Assembly: GCF_020023995.1 (NCBI RefSeq)
Contig: NZ_NRRD01000001.1
Location: forward strand, 1 to 64,000
Direction: 5' to 3'
Length of the DNA: 64,000 bases
From: Rhodobacter sp. TJ_12
GTDB taxonomy: Bacteria > Pseudomonadota > Alphaproteobacteria > Rhodobacterales > Rhodobacteraceae
Shown: positions 45,339-56,022 of the stretch, in pieces
Position numbering within the stretch: position 1 is the first letter of the stretch
How the letters are laid out: each line of letters starts with the position of its first letter
The notes under the pieces: generated by a model
The model's input: only the letters and a program-made list of their open reading frames with translations
What the model was told of the DNA's origin: nothing
Databases searched by the model: none
Made by a program: the position numbers and the translations under genes

Positions 45339-45974
45339 ATGGCAAACCAACCTGATGACAGTTTTGAAATCGCCGCCCGTGCGCGCGGGCTATTGCGTGT
45401 GGCGGGCGTGGACGAGGTCGGGCGCGGCCCGCTGTGTGGCCCGGTGACCGCCGCTGCCGTGGTTTTGGACCCCGCGTATATTCCCGAAGGTCTGAACGAT
45501 TCGAAGAAGCTGTCGGCCAAACGCCGCGCCGACCTTGTGGCGCAGATCACCCAGACGGCGGATTGGTGCGTGGCCCATGCCAGCGTCGAAGAGATTGATA
45601 CCCTCAACATCTTGCAAGCCAGCCACCTTGCGATGTGTCGCGCGATTGCGGGGCTGCAAACGCCGCCCGATCATGTGCTGGTGGATGGCAACCGGCTGCC
45701 TAAGGCGCTGCGCTTGTCTGCCGAAACGGTGGTGAAAGGGGATGCGCGCTCGGTCTCGATTGCGGCTGCGTCAATTTTGGCGAAACAAGCGCGCGATGCG
45801 CTGATGGTGGATTTGGCGCAACAATACCCCGGCTATGGCTGGGAGCGGAACGCCGGTTATCCGACCAAGGACCATTTGCAGGCGCTCCTAGATTTGGGGG
45901 TAACGCCCGTTCATAGACGTTCGTTCAAGCCTGTCCACAATATCTTGTGCCAAGCGAAAACTGTAACCCCCTGA
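45339..45974 (+). CDS. rnhB: Ribonuclease HII
   Basis: A 211-residue RNase HII that nicks RNA in RNA-DNA hybrids and removes misincorporated ribonucleotides. The active-site block is [13 protein letters not shown] (Asp near 20, Glu near 21), with the third Asp in HVLVDGN. Length is normal. It precedes ccrM on the same strand, an order common in alphaproteobacteria. Confidence 0.95.
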   Translation: MANQPDDSFEIAARARGLLRVAGVDEVGRGPLCGPVTAAAVVLDPAYIPEGLNDSKKLSAKRRADLVAQITQTADWCVAHASVEEIDTLNILQASHLAMCRAIAGLQTPPDHVLVDGNRLPKALRLSAETVVKGDARSVSIAAASILAKQARDALMVDLAQQYPGYGWERNAGYPTKDHLQALLDLGVTPVHRRSFKPVHNILCQAKTVTP

Positions 45975-46016
45975 TTCAAAAAAGAAATTGACGACGAATC
46001 AGCTTTGACTCATCTT
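45973..46016 (+). promoter_or_regulatory. ccrM promoter region with three GANTC sites
   Basis: Three GANTC sequences lie within 39 bases: GATTC 45973-45977, GAATC 45996-46000 and GACTC 46007-46011. A possible promoter is TTGACG (45988-45993) with a weak -10 about 17 bases later, so two sites would fall in the spacer and at the -10. GANTC is the target of the CcrM enzyme encoded just downstream, which suggests feedback by methylation. Confidence 0.65.
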
Positions 46017-46027
46017 TAGCCCCATAG

Positions 46028-47188
<1,161 letters not shown>

Positions 47189-47239
47189 CGAAATACAAGG
47201 TTACCGCCAGCGCCCCGGCCGGACCGGGGCGCGACCTTG

Positions 47240-47268
47240 CCCCGCCGTTCACTCGGCGGGGTCTTTTT
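47240..47268 (+). terminator. Terminator after ccrM
   Basis: An 8-base stem CCCCGCCG / CGGCGGGG with a 6-base loop and TCTTTTT. A second GC hairpin (GCGCCCCGG...) stands just before it at 47211-47233. Confidence 0.85.
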
Positions 47269-47273
47269 GATTT

Positions 47274-47705
47274 TCAGCTATCCTCCAGCCGGGCGCGCAA
47301 TTCGCGTAAAACCGGCAGCGCCATGCGCACCTTCTCGGCGCCGATGTCGCGCACGATGTCGCCAATCAGCGGCATCAAGGTGGCCAGTGCCGCATCGCGC
47401 GCCTGCCGCCCGGCGGGGGATATGGCCACGAATTTGCGCCGCGCATCATCCCAATCGGGGCGGATATGCACATGCCCCGCCCAGACCAGTTTCGACAATG
47501 TGTTGGTCATTGCGCCACGCGTGACATGAAAGGTCGCGGCCAGTTGCGCGGGGGTGCGTTCCTCGCCGATATGGGCAAGGTGGTTGAGCACGGAAAAATG
47601 AGAGATTTCCATGCCTTTGGGCAAAGCCCGGCTGACGACATTACGCGCCAACTGATCGGCCATGAAGACCTCGGAAAACAGCGCGGCGGCCAGCGGATCG
47701 GGCAT
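47274..47705 (-). CDS. MarR-family transcriptional regulator
   Basis: A 143-residue MarR protein starting at the ATG at 47705. The winged helix is seen in TPAQLAATFHVTRGAMTNTLSKL and the wing in DWDDARRKFVAISPAGR. It starts one base after the amidase stop, so both are in one operon. Ligand and targets are unknown. Confidence 0.9.
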   Translation of the reverse strand: MPDPLAAALFSEVFMADQLARNVVSRALPKGMEISHFSVLNHLAHIGEERTPAQLAATFHVTRGAMTNTLSKLVWAGHVHIRPDWDDARRKFVAISPAGRQARDAALATLMPLIGDIVRDIGAEKVRMALPVLRELRARLEDS

Positions 47706-47706
47706 G

Positions 47707-48540
47707 TCAGGGCCCCTCGAACGCGCGGTCATGGGTGATCGAGGGGACGCGGGCGCGCGCCTCGGCCACCCGGGCCAGATCAATATCGACCAGTGTCACG
47801 CCCGGTTCGGTGCCGCCATCGGCCAGCACCTCGCCCCAAGGGGCCACGGCAAGGCTGTGGCCATGGGTGCGGCGCGGCTTGCCACCATGCGCGGCATGGG
47901 TGCCACATTGCGCCGGTGCCAGAACGAAACAGGTGTTTTCAATCGCCCGCGCCCGGATCAGGCTTCCCCAATGCGCGGCGCCGGTTGTGTCATTGAAGGC
48001 GGCAGGCAGGGTCAACAGATCGGCCCCCGCATGCGCCAGACGCCGGAATAGATGCGGAAAGCGCAGATCATAACAGATCGCCATACCGATCTTGGCAAAA
48101 TCCGTTTCCGCCAGAACCGCGCGCGCGCCGGGGCGATAGGCATCCGATTCGCGATAGCGTTCCGTGGGCGAGACATCGACATCGAACATATGGATCTTGT
48201 CATAGCGCGCCGCGATCTGCCCTTGCGGGTCGATCAGAAAGGATCGGTTGGCAAAGCGGCCATCGGCCTCATGTGTTTTCAGACCCAAAGACCCGATCAA
48301 AAGCCAAACGCCAAGGCTTTGCGCCTCGGCGCGCAGCGCGGCAAGGGTCGGGTCATCCTCTTCATGGCACAGCACCGCTTGCTGATGCGCGCGGTCTGAC
48401 GACAGTAGATTGGTGCATTCGGGGGTGAGCACAAAGCCCGCGCCCTGCGCCGCGGCTTGGCGCATGAAATCGAGCGTCACCGGCAGGTTTTGGGCCGGAT
48501 CGTCGCCGACGGAAAGCTGAACCAGCGCGGCGCGCATCAC
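47707..48540 (-). CDS. Nitrilase-family amidase (deaminated glutathione amidase-like)
   Basis: A 277-residue carbon-nitrogen hydrolase of the Nit1/NIT2 group. The Glu-Lys-Cys triad is visible in LTPECTN (Glu near 41), YDKIHMFD (Lys near 110) and AICYDLRFP (Cys near 153). Such enzymes repair deaminated glutathione or hydrolyse omega-amides. The overlap with grxC upstream, a glutathione-dependent protein, supports the glutathione link. Confidence 0.9.
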   Translation of the reverse strand: MMRAALVQLSVGDDPAQNLPVTLDFMRQAAAQGAGFVLTPECTNLLSSDRAHQQAVLCHEEDDPTLAALRAEAQSLGVWLLIGSLGLKTHEADGRFANRSFLIDPQGQIAARYDKIHMFDVDVSPTERYRESDAYRPGARAVLAETDFAKIGMAICYDLRFPHLFRRLAHAGADLLTLPAAFNDTTGAAHWGSLIRARAIENTCFVLAPAQCGTHAAHGGKPRRTHGHSLAVAPWGEVLADGGTEPGVTLVDIDLARVAEARARVPSITHDRAFEGP

Positions 48541-48794
48541 TCGGCCAGCATCGGATCAAGCTTGCCTGCCGCCTCCAGCGCATGCAGTTCATCGCAGCCG
48601 CCCACCGGTGTGCCGCCAATGAAAATCTGCGGCACGGTATAGCCGCCATTGGCGCGTTGGGTCATCTTTTGCCGTTCCATCGGATCGGCACCGACATCGG
48701 TTTCTTCAAATGGGATGCCCTTGCGGATCAGCAGCTCCTTGGCGGCAATGCAATAGGGGCAGGTGCGGGTGGTGTAGATTTCGACGCGTTTCAT
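48537..48794 (-). CDS. grxC: Glutaredoxin 3
   Basis: An 85-residue glutaredoxin starting at the ATG at 48794. The redox motif CPYC lies at residues 12 to 15, and the glutathione-binding TVPQIFIGG and GGCDELHAL follow. It reduces disulphides and glutathione adducts in the cytoplasm. It overlaps the amidase gene by 4 bases. Confidence 0.95.
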   Translation of the reverse strand: MKRVEIYTTRTCPYCIAAKELLIRKGIPFEETDVGADPMERQKMTQRANGGYTVPQIFIGGTPVGGCDELHALEAAGKLDPMLAE

Positions 48795-48826
48795 GAAAGC
48801 TCCTTGTTGGGTCCAACGTAAGGGCT

Positions 48827-49606
48827 TCACGCCTCCTTCGCAACGCGGGCCAGCACAGCAACCGACACCTGCGCCGCTCCTGCGGCCAGTGCCGCCTCGG
48901 CACAAGCGTCAAGCGTCGCGCCCGAGGTCAGAACGTCATCGACCACCAGAATATGGCGCCCCTTGATTTTGGGGGCATAGCGCGGGCGCAGTCGGATCGC
49001 CCCGGCCAGATTGTCATGGCGCTCAGTGCGGCTGTGCCCCTCTTGGCTGGGGGTGGCGCGGCGCCGCTCGAACAAATCGGGCAGACAGGGCAGCCGTTGC
49101 GTGCGTGCCATAGTCTGCGCCAATAGGGCGGATTGGTTGAACATCCGTCGCACCATCCGCAACCGATGCAGCGGCACCGGGGCGACCACCATGCCCGGTT
49201 CCAAAATCGGTTGCGCGGCGCGGGCGAGCATGTCGCCCAAAGACGGCACCAGATCAAGCCGATCAGCATGTTTGAATGCCAAAACCAACGCCCGTCCGGT
49301 GCCCGAATACAAAAAGGCGGCCCGCCCCCGCGCCCAAGGGCGCGGCGTCCCAAGGCAGTCATCGCAGTGCACGATGTTTTCTGAAATGCCCGGCAGGGGC
49401 GCCCCGCAGCAATCGCAGATTGTGCCGGTGATAAACCGCATCTCGCGCCAGCAGGGGCCGCACAAGCCGTGATCGGTGCCCACCGCCTCGCCGCAGCAAA
49501 TGCAGCGCGGTGGAAAGACGGTGTGCAACAGCGCCGCGACCGCGCGCTGCATCCCGTCTGGTCTCCGGGCTCGAACCGCCTTATCGTCTCGCATCACCAT
49601 GACCAC
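48827..49606 (-). CDS. comF: ComF-family phosphoribosyltransferase-like protein
   Basis: A 259-residue ComF protein. The N-terminal zinc-binding pairs (CICCG, CDCCG, CDDC) stand at about 35 to 85, and the C-terminal PRPP-binding loop is ILVVDDVLTSGAT (about 220). ComF proteins take part in DNA uptake and in recombination or repair, but the exact reaction is unknown. The gene is divergent from the methyltransferase at 49599. Confidence 0.92.
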   Translation of the reverse strand: MVMVMRDDKAVRARRPDGMQRAVAALLHTVFPPRCICCGEAVGTDHGLCGPCWREMRFITGTICDCCGAPLPGISENIVHCDDCLGTPRPWARGRAAFLYSGTGRALVLAFKHADRLDLVPSLGDMLARAAQPILEPGMVVAPVPLHRLRMVRRMFNQSALLAQTMARTQRLPCLPDLFERRRATPSQEGHSRTERHDNLAGAIRLRPRYAPKIKGRHILVVDDVLTSGATLDACAEAALAAGAAQVSVAVLARVAKEA

Positions 49607-50429
49607 CTCGCACCACTTAACCGACCGCCCCGCCCTGATCCGAAACCGGGCCCGCGCCGAATGGCGCGGCCTCGAGCTGTTCTTGCACGAAGATGCAGCC
49701 GAGGAACTTCAGGAGAGGCTGAACGAGGTTAACAAAAGGTTTACGTCGCCCGCCCTGATCGCGCCTTATGCCGCGCCGTGGCAGGCCGTTTTGCCCGGCG
49801 CAAAGCGGGTTTCGGATACGGACGTGCTTGATCTGGAAGAAGGCGCGCATGATCTGGTGGTGCATGCGATGTGTCTGCATTGGGCCGAAGACCCGGTGGG
49901 CCAGATCGTGCAGGCGGCGCGCGCGTTGCGCCCCGACGGGTTGTTCATTGCGGTGATGTTCGGCGGTCAGACGCTGGCCGAATTGCGCGCGGCCTTGGCC
50001 GAGGCCGAGGTGGCGGTCAGCGGCGGGCTGTCGCCGCGGGTGCTGCCGATGGGCGAGATTCGCGATCTGGGCGCGCTTTTGCAGCGCGCGGGTCTGGCGC
50101 TGCCGGTGGCAGACAGTGTTTTGCGGAAGGTCACCTATGAAAACCCGTTGCGGCTTTTGGCCGATCTGCGCGCAATGGGCGAAACCAATGCTTTGGCCGG
50201 GCGTATGCGCCATTTCACCCGCCGTGCAGTGCTGGCGCAGGCGATGGCGCATTACGCCGAACATTTTGCCGAGCCCGATGGCCGGGTGCGGGCAAGCTTC
50301 GACATGGTCTGGTTGACCGGCTGGAAGCCGCATGAAAGCCAGCAAAAACCACTGCGCCCCGGGGCAGCCTCGGCCCGGTTGGCCGAGGCGTTGGGCACCT
50401 GTGAAATCCCGGCTGGGGAGAAACCCTGA
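49599..50429 (+). CDS. SAM-dependent methyltransferase-like protein (NDUFAF5/BioC type)
   Basis: A 276-residue protein starting at the ATG at 49599. It resembles NDUFAF5/BioC-like methyltransferase proteins: VLDLEEGAHDLVVHAMCLHWAEDP is the region after the SAM site, and RALRPDGLFIAVMFGGQTL the conserved strand. The usual glycine-rich SAM motif is weak. Alphaproteobacterial members are near grxC and comF by common gene order. Role unproven. Confidence 0.75.
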   Translation: MTTSHHLTDRPALIRNRARAEWRGLELFLHEDAAEELQERLNEVNKRFTSPALIAPYAAPWQAVLPGAKRVSDTDVLDLEEGAHDLVVHAMCLHWAEDPVGQIVQAARALRPDGLFIAVMFGGQTLAELRAALAEAEVAVSGGLSPRVLPMGEIRDLGALLQRAGLALPVADSVLRKVTYENPLRLLADLRAMGETNALAGRMRHFTRRAVLAQAMAHYAEHFAEPDGRVRASFDMVWLTGWKPHESQQKPLRPGAASARLAEALGTCEIPAGEKP

Positions 50430-51776
50430 CTAGCCGAGTTCGTGCAGGAAGTTCTTTGACCACCAATGCACGTCTTGGGTCAAAAGCACTTTCATCAGCG
50501 CCTCATAGCGTTCGCGCCGCTCCGAATGTGACATGGCAAGCGCGGTCAGGATCGAACTGGCCATCTGTTCGGTGTCATGCGGGTTTACGATCAGGGCTTC
50601 TGGCATCTGTTCGGCGGCCCCGGCAAATTGCGACAACACCAGAACGCCCGGATCTTCGGGGTTTTGCGCGGCGATGAATTCCTTGGCGACAAGGTTCATC
50701 CCGTCCATCAAGGGCGTGACCAAAGCCACATGGGAGGCGCGGTAAAGCCCCGCCAGAACCTCACGCGGGACGGGGCGGTTGATGAAGCGCACCGGGGCCC
50801 ATTGGATATCGGCGAAGGTGCCGTTGATCCGTCCCGATAGGTGTTCGGTCTCTTCGCGGATCTGATCATAGGCCTGCACGCCCTCGCGGGTGGGGGGCGA
50901 AATCTGCAAAAGCGAGACATGGCGATGCCATTCTTCATGCCGCGACAAAAATTCGCCGAAGGCGCGGAAGCGTTGCGGCACGCCCTTGGAATAATCCAGC
51001 CGGTCCACCCCGATCATCAGCCGCCGACGGTCTTTCACGATGCCAGAGGGCAGGGCCTGAAACTGTTCTTCGGCCAGATCCATGAATTCGCGCGCATCAA
51101 TCGCAATCGGAAAAGCGGCGATCCGGCTTTGGCGTTGGCCGAGGTGGATATAGCCCGTGCCCAGATCGATTGCCTCGCCAATCTCCACCATCGAGGCCAG
51201 ACAGGCGCGCACGTCGCGGTCGGCCTGTAGGCCGATCAGGTCGAAGCCCGAAAGCCATTGGCACACCTCGCGCCCATTGGGCAGCACATGCATGGACAGC
51301 GGCTCTGGGAACGGGGTGTGCAAGAAGAACCCGATCCGGTTGCCCACCCCCAGCACGCGCAATTCATGCGCCAAGGCCATCAGGTGGAAGTCATGCACCC
51401 AAATCCGGTCTTCGGGGTCCAGAAGGGGGGCCAGCATGCGCGCCAGACGCCGATTCACCTTTTTGTAGCTTGCCAGATATTCCTGATGGATATCAACCAG
51501 ATCGGTGCGGCCGTGAAACAGCGGCCACAGCACCGAATTGGCGTAGCCCGCATAATAATTCTGCTGCTCTTCCTCGGTCAGATCGAAACACAGCCGCCGG
51601 AAGGGCCCGCCCTCGATCTCGCGGAATTGGTCCGAGGGGGTATCGCACAATTCGCCCGAGGTGCCGATCCAGATACCGCCAGCCTGTTCCAGTGCGTCCC
51701 CCAGCGCGACAACCAACCCGCCCGAGGGGTTGGCCCCGGTGGGAATACGGTTTGAAAGACAGATCAATCGTCCCAT
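50430..51776 (-). CDS. otsA: Trehalose-6-phosphate synthase OtsA
   Basis: A 448-residue GT20 glycosyltransferase starting at the ATG at 51776. It makes trehalose-6-phosphate from UDP-glucose and glucose-6-phosphate. Conserved blocks: LSNRIP near the start, WVHDFHLMAL (about 128), GVDRLDYSKGVPQR (about 250) and PLMDGMNLVAKEF near 350. The start overlaps the otsB stop. The pair makes trehalose as an osmotic and stress protectant. Confidence 0.96.
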   Translation of the reverse strand: MGRLICLSNRIPTGANPSGGLVVALGDALEQAGGIWIGTSGELCDTPSDQFREIEGGPFRRLCFDLTEEEQQNYYAGYANSVLWPLFHGRTDLVDIHQEYLASYKKVNRRLARMLAPLLDPEDRIWVHDFHLMALAHELRVLGVGNRIGFFLHTPFPEPLSMHVLPNGREVCQWLSGFDLIGLQADRDVRACLASMVEIGEAIDLGTGYIHLGQRQSRIAAFPIAIDAREFMDLAEEQFQALPSGIVKDRRRLMIGVDRLDYSKGVPQRFRAFGEFLSRHEEWHRHVSLLQISPPTREGVQAYDQIREETEHLSGRINGTFADIQWAPVRFINRPVPREVLAGLYRASHVALVTPLMDGMNLVAKEFIAAQNPEDPGVLVLSQFAGAAEQMPEALIVNPHDTEQMASSILTALAMSHSERRERYEALMKVLLTQDVHWWSKNFLHELG

Positions 51777-52522
51777 CAATAGTCCTCCAAAGCGGCTTTC
51801 AGCCAAGCGCGCACCTGATCGGGGGCGGGCAGGCGGTGGCTGGCGGCGGTGACGCCATCGCCCACCTTCACACCAAAACCGCCATGCGCCTCGGCCCAGG
51901 CCAGCGCAGGTTCATCGGTCACGTCATCGCCCGCATAAACCGGGCGGCGCCCGGAAAAAGGCGCGATTTGCGACAGCATTTCAAGGGCCCGGTCTTTTGA
52001 CACGCCGCCGGGGCGCAGTTCGACCGCCATTTTCGCCAGTTGCACTTCAAACCCGGGGTAACGGGCGACCAGTTCGGCGGCAAAGCCTTCGGTCACGCCC
52101 TGCAACTCGGGCCTTGCGCGGTAATGCAACCCGCCGCCCAAGGATTTCGGTTCATAAAGCAGACCCTGTTCGGCACAGAAGGCCGCCATTTCGTCTTGCA
52201 GCGCCGCAAGACCTTCGGGGCGAACGGGCGCGCGGCCAAGCCCACGGGACTCTGCCCCGTGGCTGCCCACCATCGGCCCGTCAAAGCCCGCAAGGAAGGT
52301 TTCCAACTCTGGCAAGGACCGGCCAGAGACGATGGCAAGCGCCCCGCCCAGCCTTTCGGACAGGGCGGTTAGGGTTTTGCCAAGCTCTTTTGGAACAATA
52401 ATCGCGTCAGGACGGGCTGCGATCTCGACAAGGCATCCGTCGAAATCTAAAAACAGCGCGTCCTGCGCGGGGTCGAGGGCGGGCGGAGCATCTTCGGCTC
52501 CGGTCGGATCACTCATTGGCAT
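51776..52522 (-). CDS. otsB: Trehalose-6-phosphate phosphatase OtsB
   Basis: A 248-residue HAD phosphatase. The nucleophile motif is LFLDFDGCLVE (about 23 to 33), and the later acidic motif is YAGDDVTDEPA (about 194). It removes the phosphate from trehalose-6-phosphate. It is transcribed before otsA in the same operon. Confidence 0.95.
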   Translation of the reverse strand: MPMSDPTGAEDAPPALDPAQDALFLDFDGCLVEIAARPDAIIVPKELGKTLTALSERLGGALAIVSGRSLPELETFLAGFDGPMVGSHGAESRGLGRAPVRPEGLAALQDEMAAFCAEQGLLYEPKSLGGGLHYRARPELQGVTEGFAAELVARYPGFEVQLAKMAVELRPGGVSKDRALEMLSQIAPFSGRRPVYAGDDVTDEPALAWAEAHGGFGVKVGDGVTAASHRLPAPDQVRAWLKAALEDY

Positions 52523-52629
52523 GCTCCCAACTTAGGTGAGGCGCGACACATTGCAAAGGCGGCATTGACCTGAGCGGTAAACCCATTAAGTCCGGGTCAG
52601 GTTTCATCGGAGTGACGACAGGAAAAGAC

Positions 52630-53688
52630 ATGACCGAAGAACGGCCAGCACGCCTTGCCCATGCGCCTGCCGATCACCCCGCGGTGCCGCCAGCGCGGAT
52701 CGGCGTGTTGTTTGCAAACCTTGGCACGCCCGATGCGACCGATTACTGGTCGATGCGGCGCTATCTGAACGAGTTCCTTTCGGACCAGCGCGTGATCGAT
52801 ATTCCCGCGTGGAAATGGCAGCCGCTTCTGCAATTGATCATCCTGTCCAAACGGCCGTTCACCTCGGGCGAGAATTATCGGTCGATCTGGAACGAAGAGC
52901 TGGACGAAAGCCCGCTGATGACAATCACCCGCCAGCAGGTGACAAAGCTGCGCAAGGCGGTGGATGCGCGCTATGGCAAAGACAATGTCGTGGTCGATTT
53001 CTGCATGCGTTATGGCAACCCTTCGACCCATGATGTCGTCGAGGAAATGGTCGCCAAGGGCTGTGAACGGATCTTGTTCTTCCCGCTTTATCCGCAATAT
53101 GCGGGCGCCACCTCGGCCACGGCGAATGACCAATTCTTCCGCGCGCTGATGGCGCAAAAGCGCCAGCCCGCCGCCCGCACGGCGCCCGAATATTTCGCAA
53201 GGCCTTCATATATTGACGCTTTGGCGCAATCTGTCGAACGTGCCTATGCCGATCTGGAACATCGCCCCGATGTTTTGGTGGCGTCCTATCACGGGATGCC
53301 AAGCCGCTATTTGCGCGAAGGCGACCCCTACCATTGCCAATGTCAAAAAACCTCGCGGCTTTTGCGCGAGCGGCTGGGCTGGGACAAGGATGCGATCGAC
53401 ACCACCTTCCAATCCGTTTTCGGGCGCGAGGAATGGCTGCGCCCCTATACGGTCGAACATGTCGCGCGGCTGGCGGAATCGGGCAAAAAGAACATCGCGG
53501 TCATTTCCCCTGCCTTCTCGGCCGATTGCATCGAGACGTTGGAGGAAATCAACGGCGAGATCCGCGAGGCCTTCGAGGAAGCGGGCGGCGAGTTCTTCAC
53601 CTATGTGCCCTGTCTCAATGATGACGATGCCCATATCGCCGCGCTGATGGAAGTGGTCGAAGAAAACCTCTGCGGCTGGATCTGCTGA
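52630..53688 (+). CDS. hemH: Ferrochelatase
   Basis: A 352-residue ferrochelatase that inserts Fe2+ into protoporphyrin IX, the last step of haem synthesis. The catalytic His is in VASYHGMP (about 215), and the Glu region is SPAFSADCIETLEEI. I start at the ATG at 52630 (AGGAAAA upstream); an ATG at 52612 would add six residues. Confidence 0.95.
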   Translation: MTEERPARLAHAPADHPAVPPARIGVLFANLGTPDATDYWSMRRYLNEFLSDQRVIDIPAWKWQPLLQLIILSKRPFTSGENYRSIWNEELDESPLMTITRQQVTKLRKAVDARYGKDNVVVDFCMRYGNPSTHDVVEEMVAKGCERILFFPLYPQYAGATSATANDQFFRALMAQKRQPAARTAPEYFARPSYIDALAQSVERAYADLEHRPDVLVASYHGMPSRYLREGDPYHCQCQKTSRLLRERLGWDKDAIDTTFQSVFGREEWLRPYTVEHVARLAESGKKNIAVISPAFSADCIETLEEINGEIREAFEEAGGEFFTYVPCLNDDDAHIAALMEVVEENLCGWIC

Positions 53689-53773
53689 TCCACCCGATTG
53701 GTCGCGCGGCGCTTTGGCCTGTCTTTCTCCTTGCCTTGCCGTCTTCCGGCGTTACGCTGACCTTGCGTAAAGA

Positions 53774-54463
53774 GTGGGCCAAGTGGGCCGGGAGGGGGCA
53801 AACCTGCGCAAAGCACTCCAATCCGGGCTGCGGCACGTCGCCGCACGCGTGACTGCCGGGGGCGTCTCGGTGCTGATCCGTTTTTTGACGGCACCGCAGG
53901 CGCTTTATACCGTGGCGCTGCCGCCCGGGGTGCAGCGGGTCTATTTTGCCAACCATTGTTCCAATGCCGATGCGGTGCTGATCTGGGCGGTGCTGCCGCC
54001 CGAGGTGCGCGCCCGCACCCGCCCCGTGGCCGCCGCCGATTATTGGCTAAAGAACCGGTTGCGTCAGTTCATGGGGCGCGATGTCTTCAAGGTGCTGTTG
54101 ATTGAGCGGCTGCGCGAAAACCGCAGCGAAAACCCGGTCGAGCGGATGATCGCTGCGGTGGACGAGGGGGCCTCGCTCATCATCTTTCCCGAAGGGCGGC
54201 GCAATGAAAGCGATGAAATGCTTTTGGAGATGCGCCCCGGCATCTACCACCTAGGCCAAGCCCGGCCCGATCTGGAATTGGTGCCGGTCTGGATTCACAA
54301 CCTGAATGCGGTGCTGCCGCGTGGGTCACTGGTGCCGGTGCCGCTTTTGTGCACCGTGGGGTTTGGGGCGCCGATGCGCCCGGGGGCCGCCGAAAGCAAA
54401 GAGGCGTTTATGGCCCGCGCCCGCGCCGCGCTTTTGGCGCTTGCACCGAAGGAGGGGCCATGA
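53774..54463 (+). CDS. PlsC-like acyltransferase
   Basis: A 229-residue protein of the 1-acylglycerol-phosphate acyltransferase superfamily. It has the N-H-x4-D motif in ANHCSNADAV (about 59 to 68) and the FPEGRRNES block (about 138). It starts at a GTG. It overlaps the cdsA-like gene by 4 bases, so the two work in phospholipid synthesis or remodelling. Confidence 0.85.
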   Translation: MGQVGREGANLRKALQSGLRHVAARVTAGGVSVLIRFLTAPQALYTVALPPGVQRVYFANHCSNADAVLIWAVLPPEVRARTRPVAAADYWLKNRLRQFMGRDVFKVLLIERLRENRSENPVERMIAAVDEGASLIIFPEGRRNESDEMLLEMRPGIYHLGQARPDLELVPVWIHNLNAVLPRGSLVPVPLLCTVGFGAPMRPGAAESKEAFMARARAALLALAPKEGP

Positions 54464-55410
54464 GCGCCGAAACTTCGGTCAATCTGATTACGCTCTTTGC
54501 GGCGGTCTTCGCGGTTTTGGGGCTCGCCTCGGCGGTGGTGCAGCTTTTGCGCTGGCGCTTCGACCCCGAGGGGAACAGCCCGGTCATCGCCACGCTGAAT
54601 GCCCGGATCGATGGCTGGTGGCTGATGATCGTCGTTTTATGCATCGCCTTCTTGCTGGGGCAGGGGGCGGTGCTGTTGCTGTTTGCCTTTGCGTCGTTCA
54701 GCGCGCTGCGCGAATTCTTGACGCTGACCCATCGCCAACGCGCCGATCATGCGGCGCTGGTCGCCTCGTTCTTTCTGGTGCTGCCGGTGCAATATGTCTC
54801 GATCTGGCAAGACTGGTATGGCTTCGCCGCGATCTTCATCCCGGTCTATGCCTTCCTTGGGCTGCCCATCTTGACCGTGCTGCGGGCCGAAACGGCGCAA
54901 TTCCTCACCCGCGTGTCAGAAACCCAATGGGCGCTGATGATCGCGATCTATTGCGTCAGTCATGTGCCCGCCTTCCTGACCTTGCAGATCCCCGGCTTTC
55001 AGGGCGACAGCATCCTGTTGATCGTGTTCTTGCTGTTCGTCGTGCAGTCGGGTGATGTGCTGCGCTATCTGGCCGATAAGGCGATCGGCCGGCACAAGGT
55101 GGCGCCGCAAGTCTCGCAAACGAAAACATGGGAAGGCTTTGCCGTGGGCGTTTTGGCGGCCTCGGTGATTGGTATGGCGCTTTGGTGGATCACCCCGTTC
55201 AGCCCGGCGCAGGCCTTCGCCATGTCGCTGGTGCTGGCCAGTTTAGGCTTCTTTGGCGGGCTGGTGATGGGGGCGATCAAGCGCGATCGCGGCGTGCGCG
55301 AATGGGGCCATATGATCGAGGGGCATGGCGGTTTTCTTGACCGGCTCGATTCCGTGGTGTTTGCCGCGCCGGTGTTTTTCCACCTGACGCGGTTCTTTTG
55401 GCACGGCTAA
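54460..55410 (+). CDS. cdsA: Phosphatidate cytidylyltransferase-like membrane protein
   Basis: A 316-residue membrane protein of the CdsA family starting at 54460. It has about eight helices, and the C-terminal signature region appears as GHGGFLDRLDSVVFAAPVFF (about 288 to 307). It would make CDP-diacylglycerol from phosphatidate. Paired with the acyltransferase upstream, this may be a second, specialised phospholipid route; a main cdsA probably lies elsewhere. Confidence 0.87.
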   Translation: MSAETSVNLITLFAAVFAVLGLASAVVQLLRWRFDPEGNSPVIATLNARIDGWWLMIVVLCIAFLLGQGAVLLLFAFASFSALREFLTLTHRQRADHAALVASFFLVLPVQYVSIWQDWYGFAAIFIPVYAFLGLPILTVLRAETAQFLTRVSETQWALMIAIYCVSHVPAFLTLQIPGFQGDSILLIVFLLFVVQSGDVLRYLADKAIGRHKVAPQVSQTKTWEGFAVGVLAASVIGMALWWITPFSPAQAFAMSLVLASLGFFGGLVMGAIKRDRGVREWGHMIEGHGGFLDRLDSVVFAAPVFFHLTRFFWHG

Positions 55411-55413
55411 GCG

Positions 55414-56022
55414 TTAGATCAGAACCACCTGAGTGCCGACCTTGGCCAGTTCGAACAGCTCTTCGATATGCTGATTAAAAAGCCCGATGCAGCCGTTTGA
55501 CGATTTGCGCCCGATCTTGCGGGTGTCATGCGTGCCGTGAATCCGGTAGTAGCGCCAGCCAAGGTAAAGCGCGCGCGTGCCCAGCGGGTTGTCGGGCCCG
55601 GCATCGACAAAATCGGGCCAATCGGGGTTGCGCTTCTTCATCGCCGGTGTGGGCGACCATGTGGGGTTTTTCACCTTGCGAACAACTTCTGTGCGACCGC
55701 GTTTCGTCAGGTCTTCCGAGACGGGAACCGAAGTCGGATAAAGCTTGTAGATCGATTGATCCTCGGACCAGAAGTGCAACGCGCGCGAGATCGTATCGAC
55801 CAAGATCGCACCATTGCGCGTGTCCGAAAAATACGGCTGCCAATCTAATTCGCGGAAGCTGGAGATATTGCGCCGCATATTGGTATTGGCGCTTTCCTCA
55901 TATTGCACCGCGCCCGCGTCGGGGGTTTGGGCAAATACGGCGGGCGCAGCCAGTGTCAGGCCGGTGCAGGCGGCAGAGCCAAGGAAAGAGCGGCGGTCGA
56001 GCATCTTGCGCGCATCCGTCAT
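55414..56022 (-). CDS. L,D-transpeptidase exported by the Tat route
   Basis: A 202-residue YkuD enzyme with a twin-arginine signal (DRRSFLGSAACTGL, about 9 to 22) and Ala-rich cleavage region. The active-site block is HGTHDTRKIGRKSSNGCIGL, with His near 165 and the nucleophile Cys near 180. It forms 3-3 links in peptidoglycan or attaches proteins to it. Confidence 0.92.
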   Translation of the reverse strand: MTDARKMLDRRSFLGSAACTGLTLAAPAVFAQTPDAGAVQYEESANTNMRRNISSFRELDWQPYFSDTRNGAILVDTISRALHFWSEDQSIYKLYPTSVPVSEDLTKRGRTEVVRKVKNPTWSPTPAMKKRNPDWPDFVDAGPDNPLGTRALYLGWRYYRIHGTHDTRKIGRKSSNGCIGLFNQHIEELFELAKVGTQVVLI

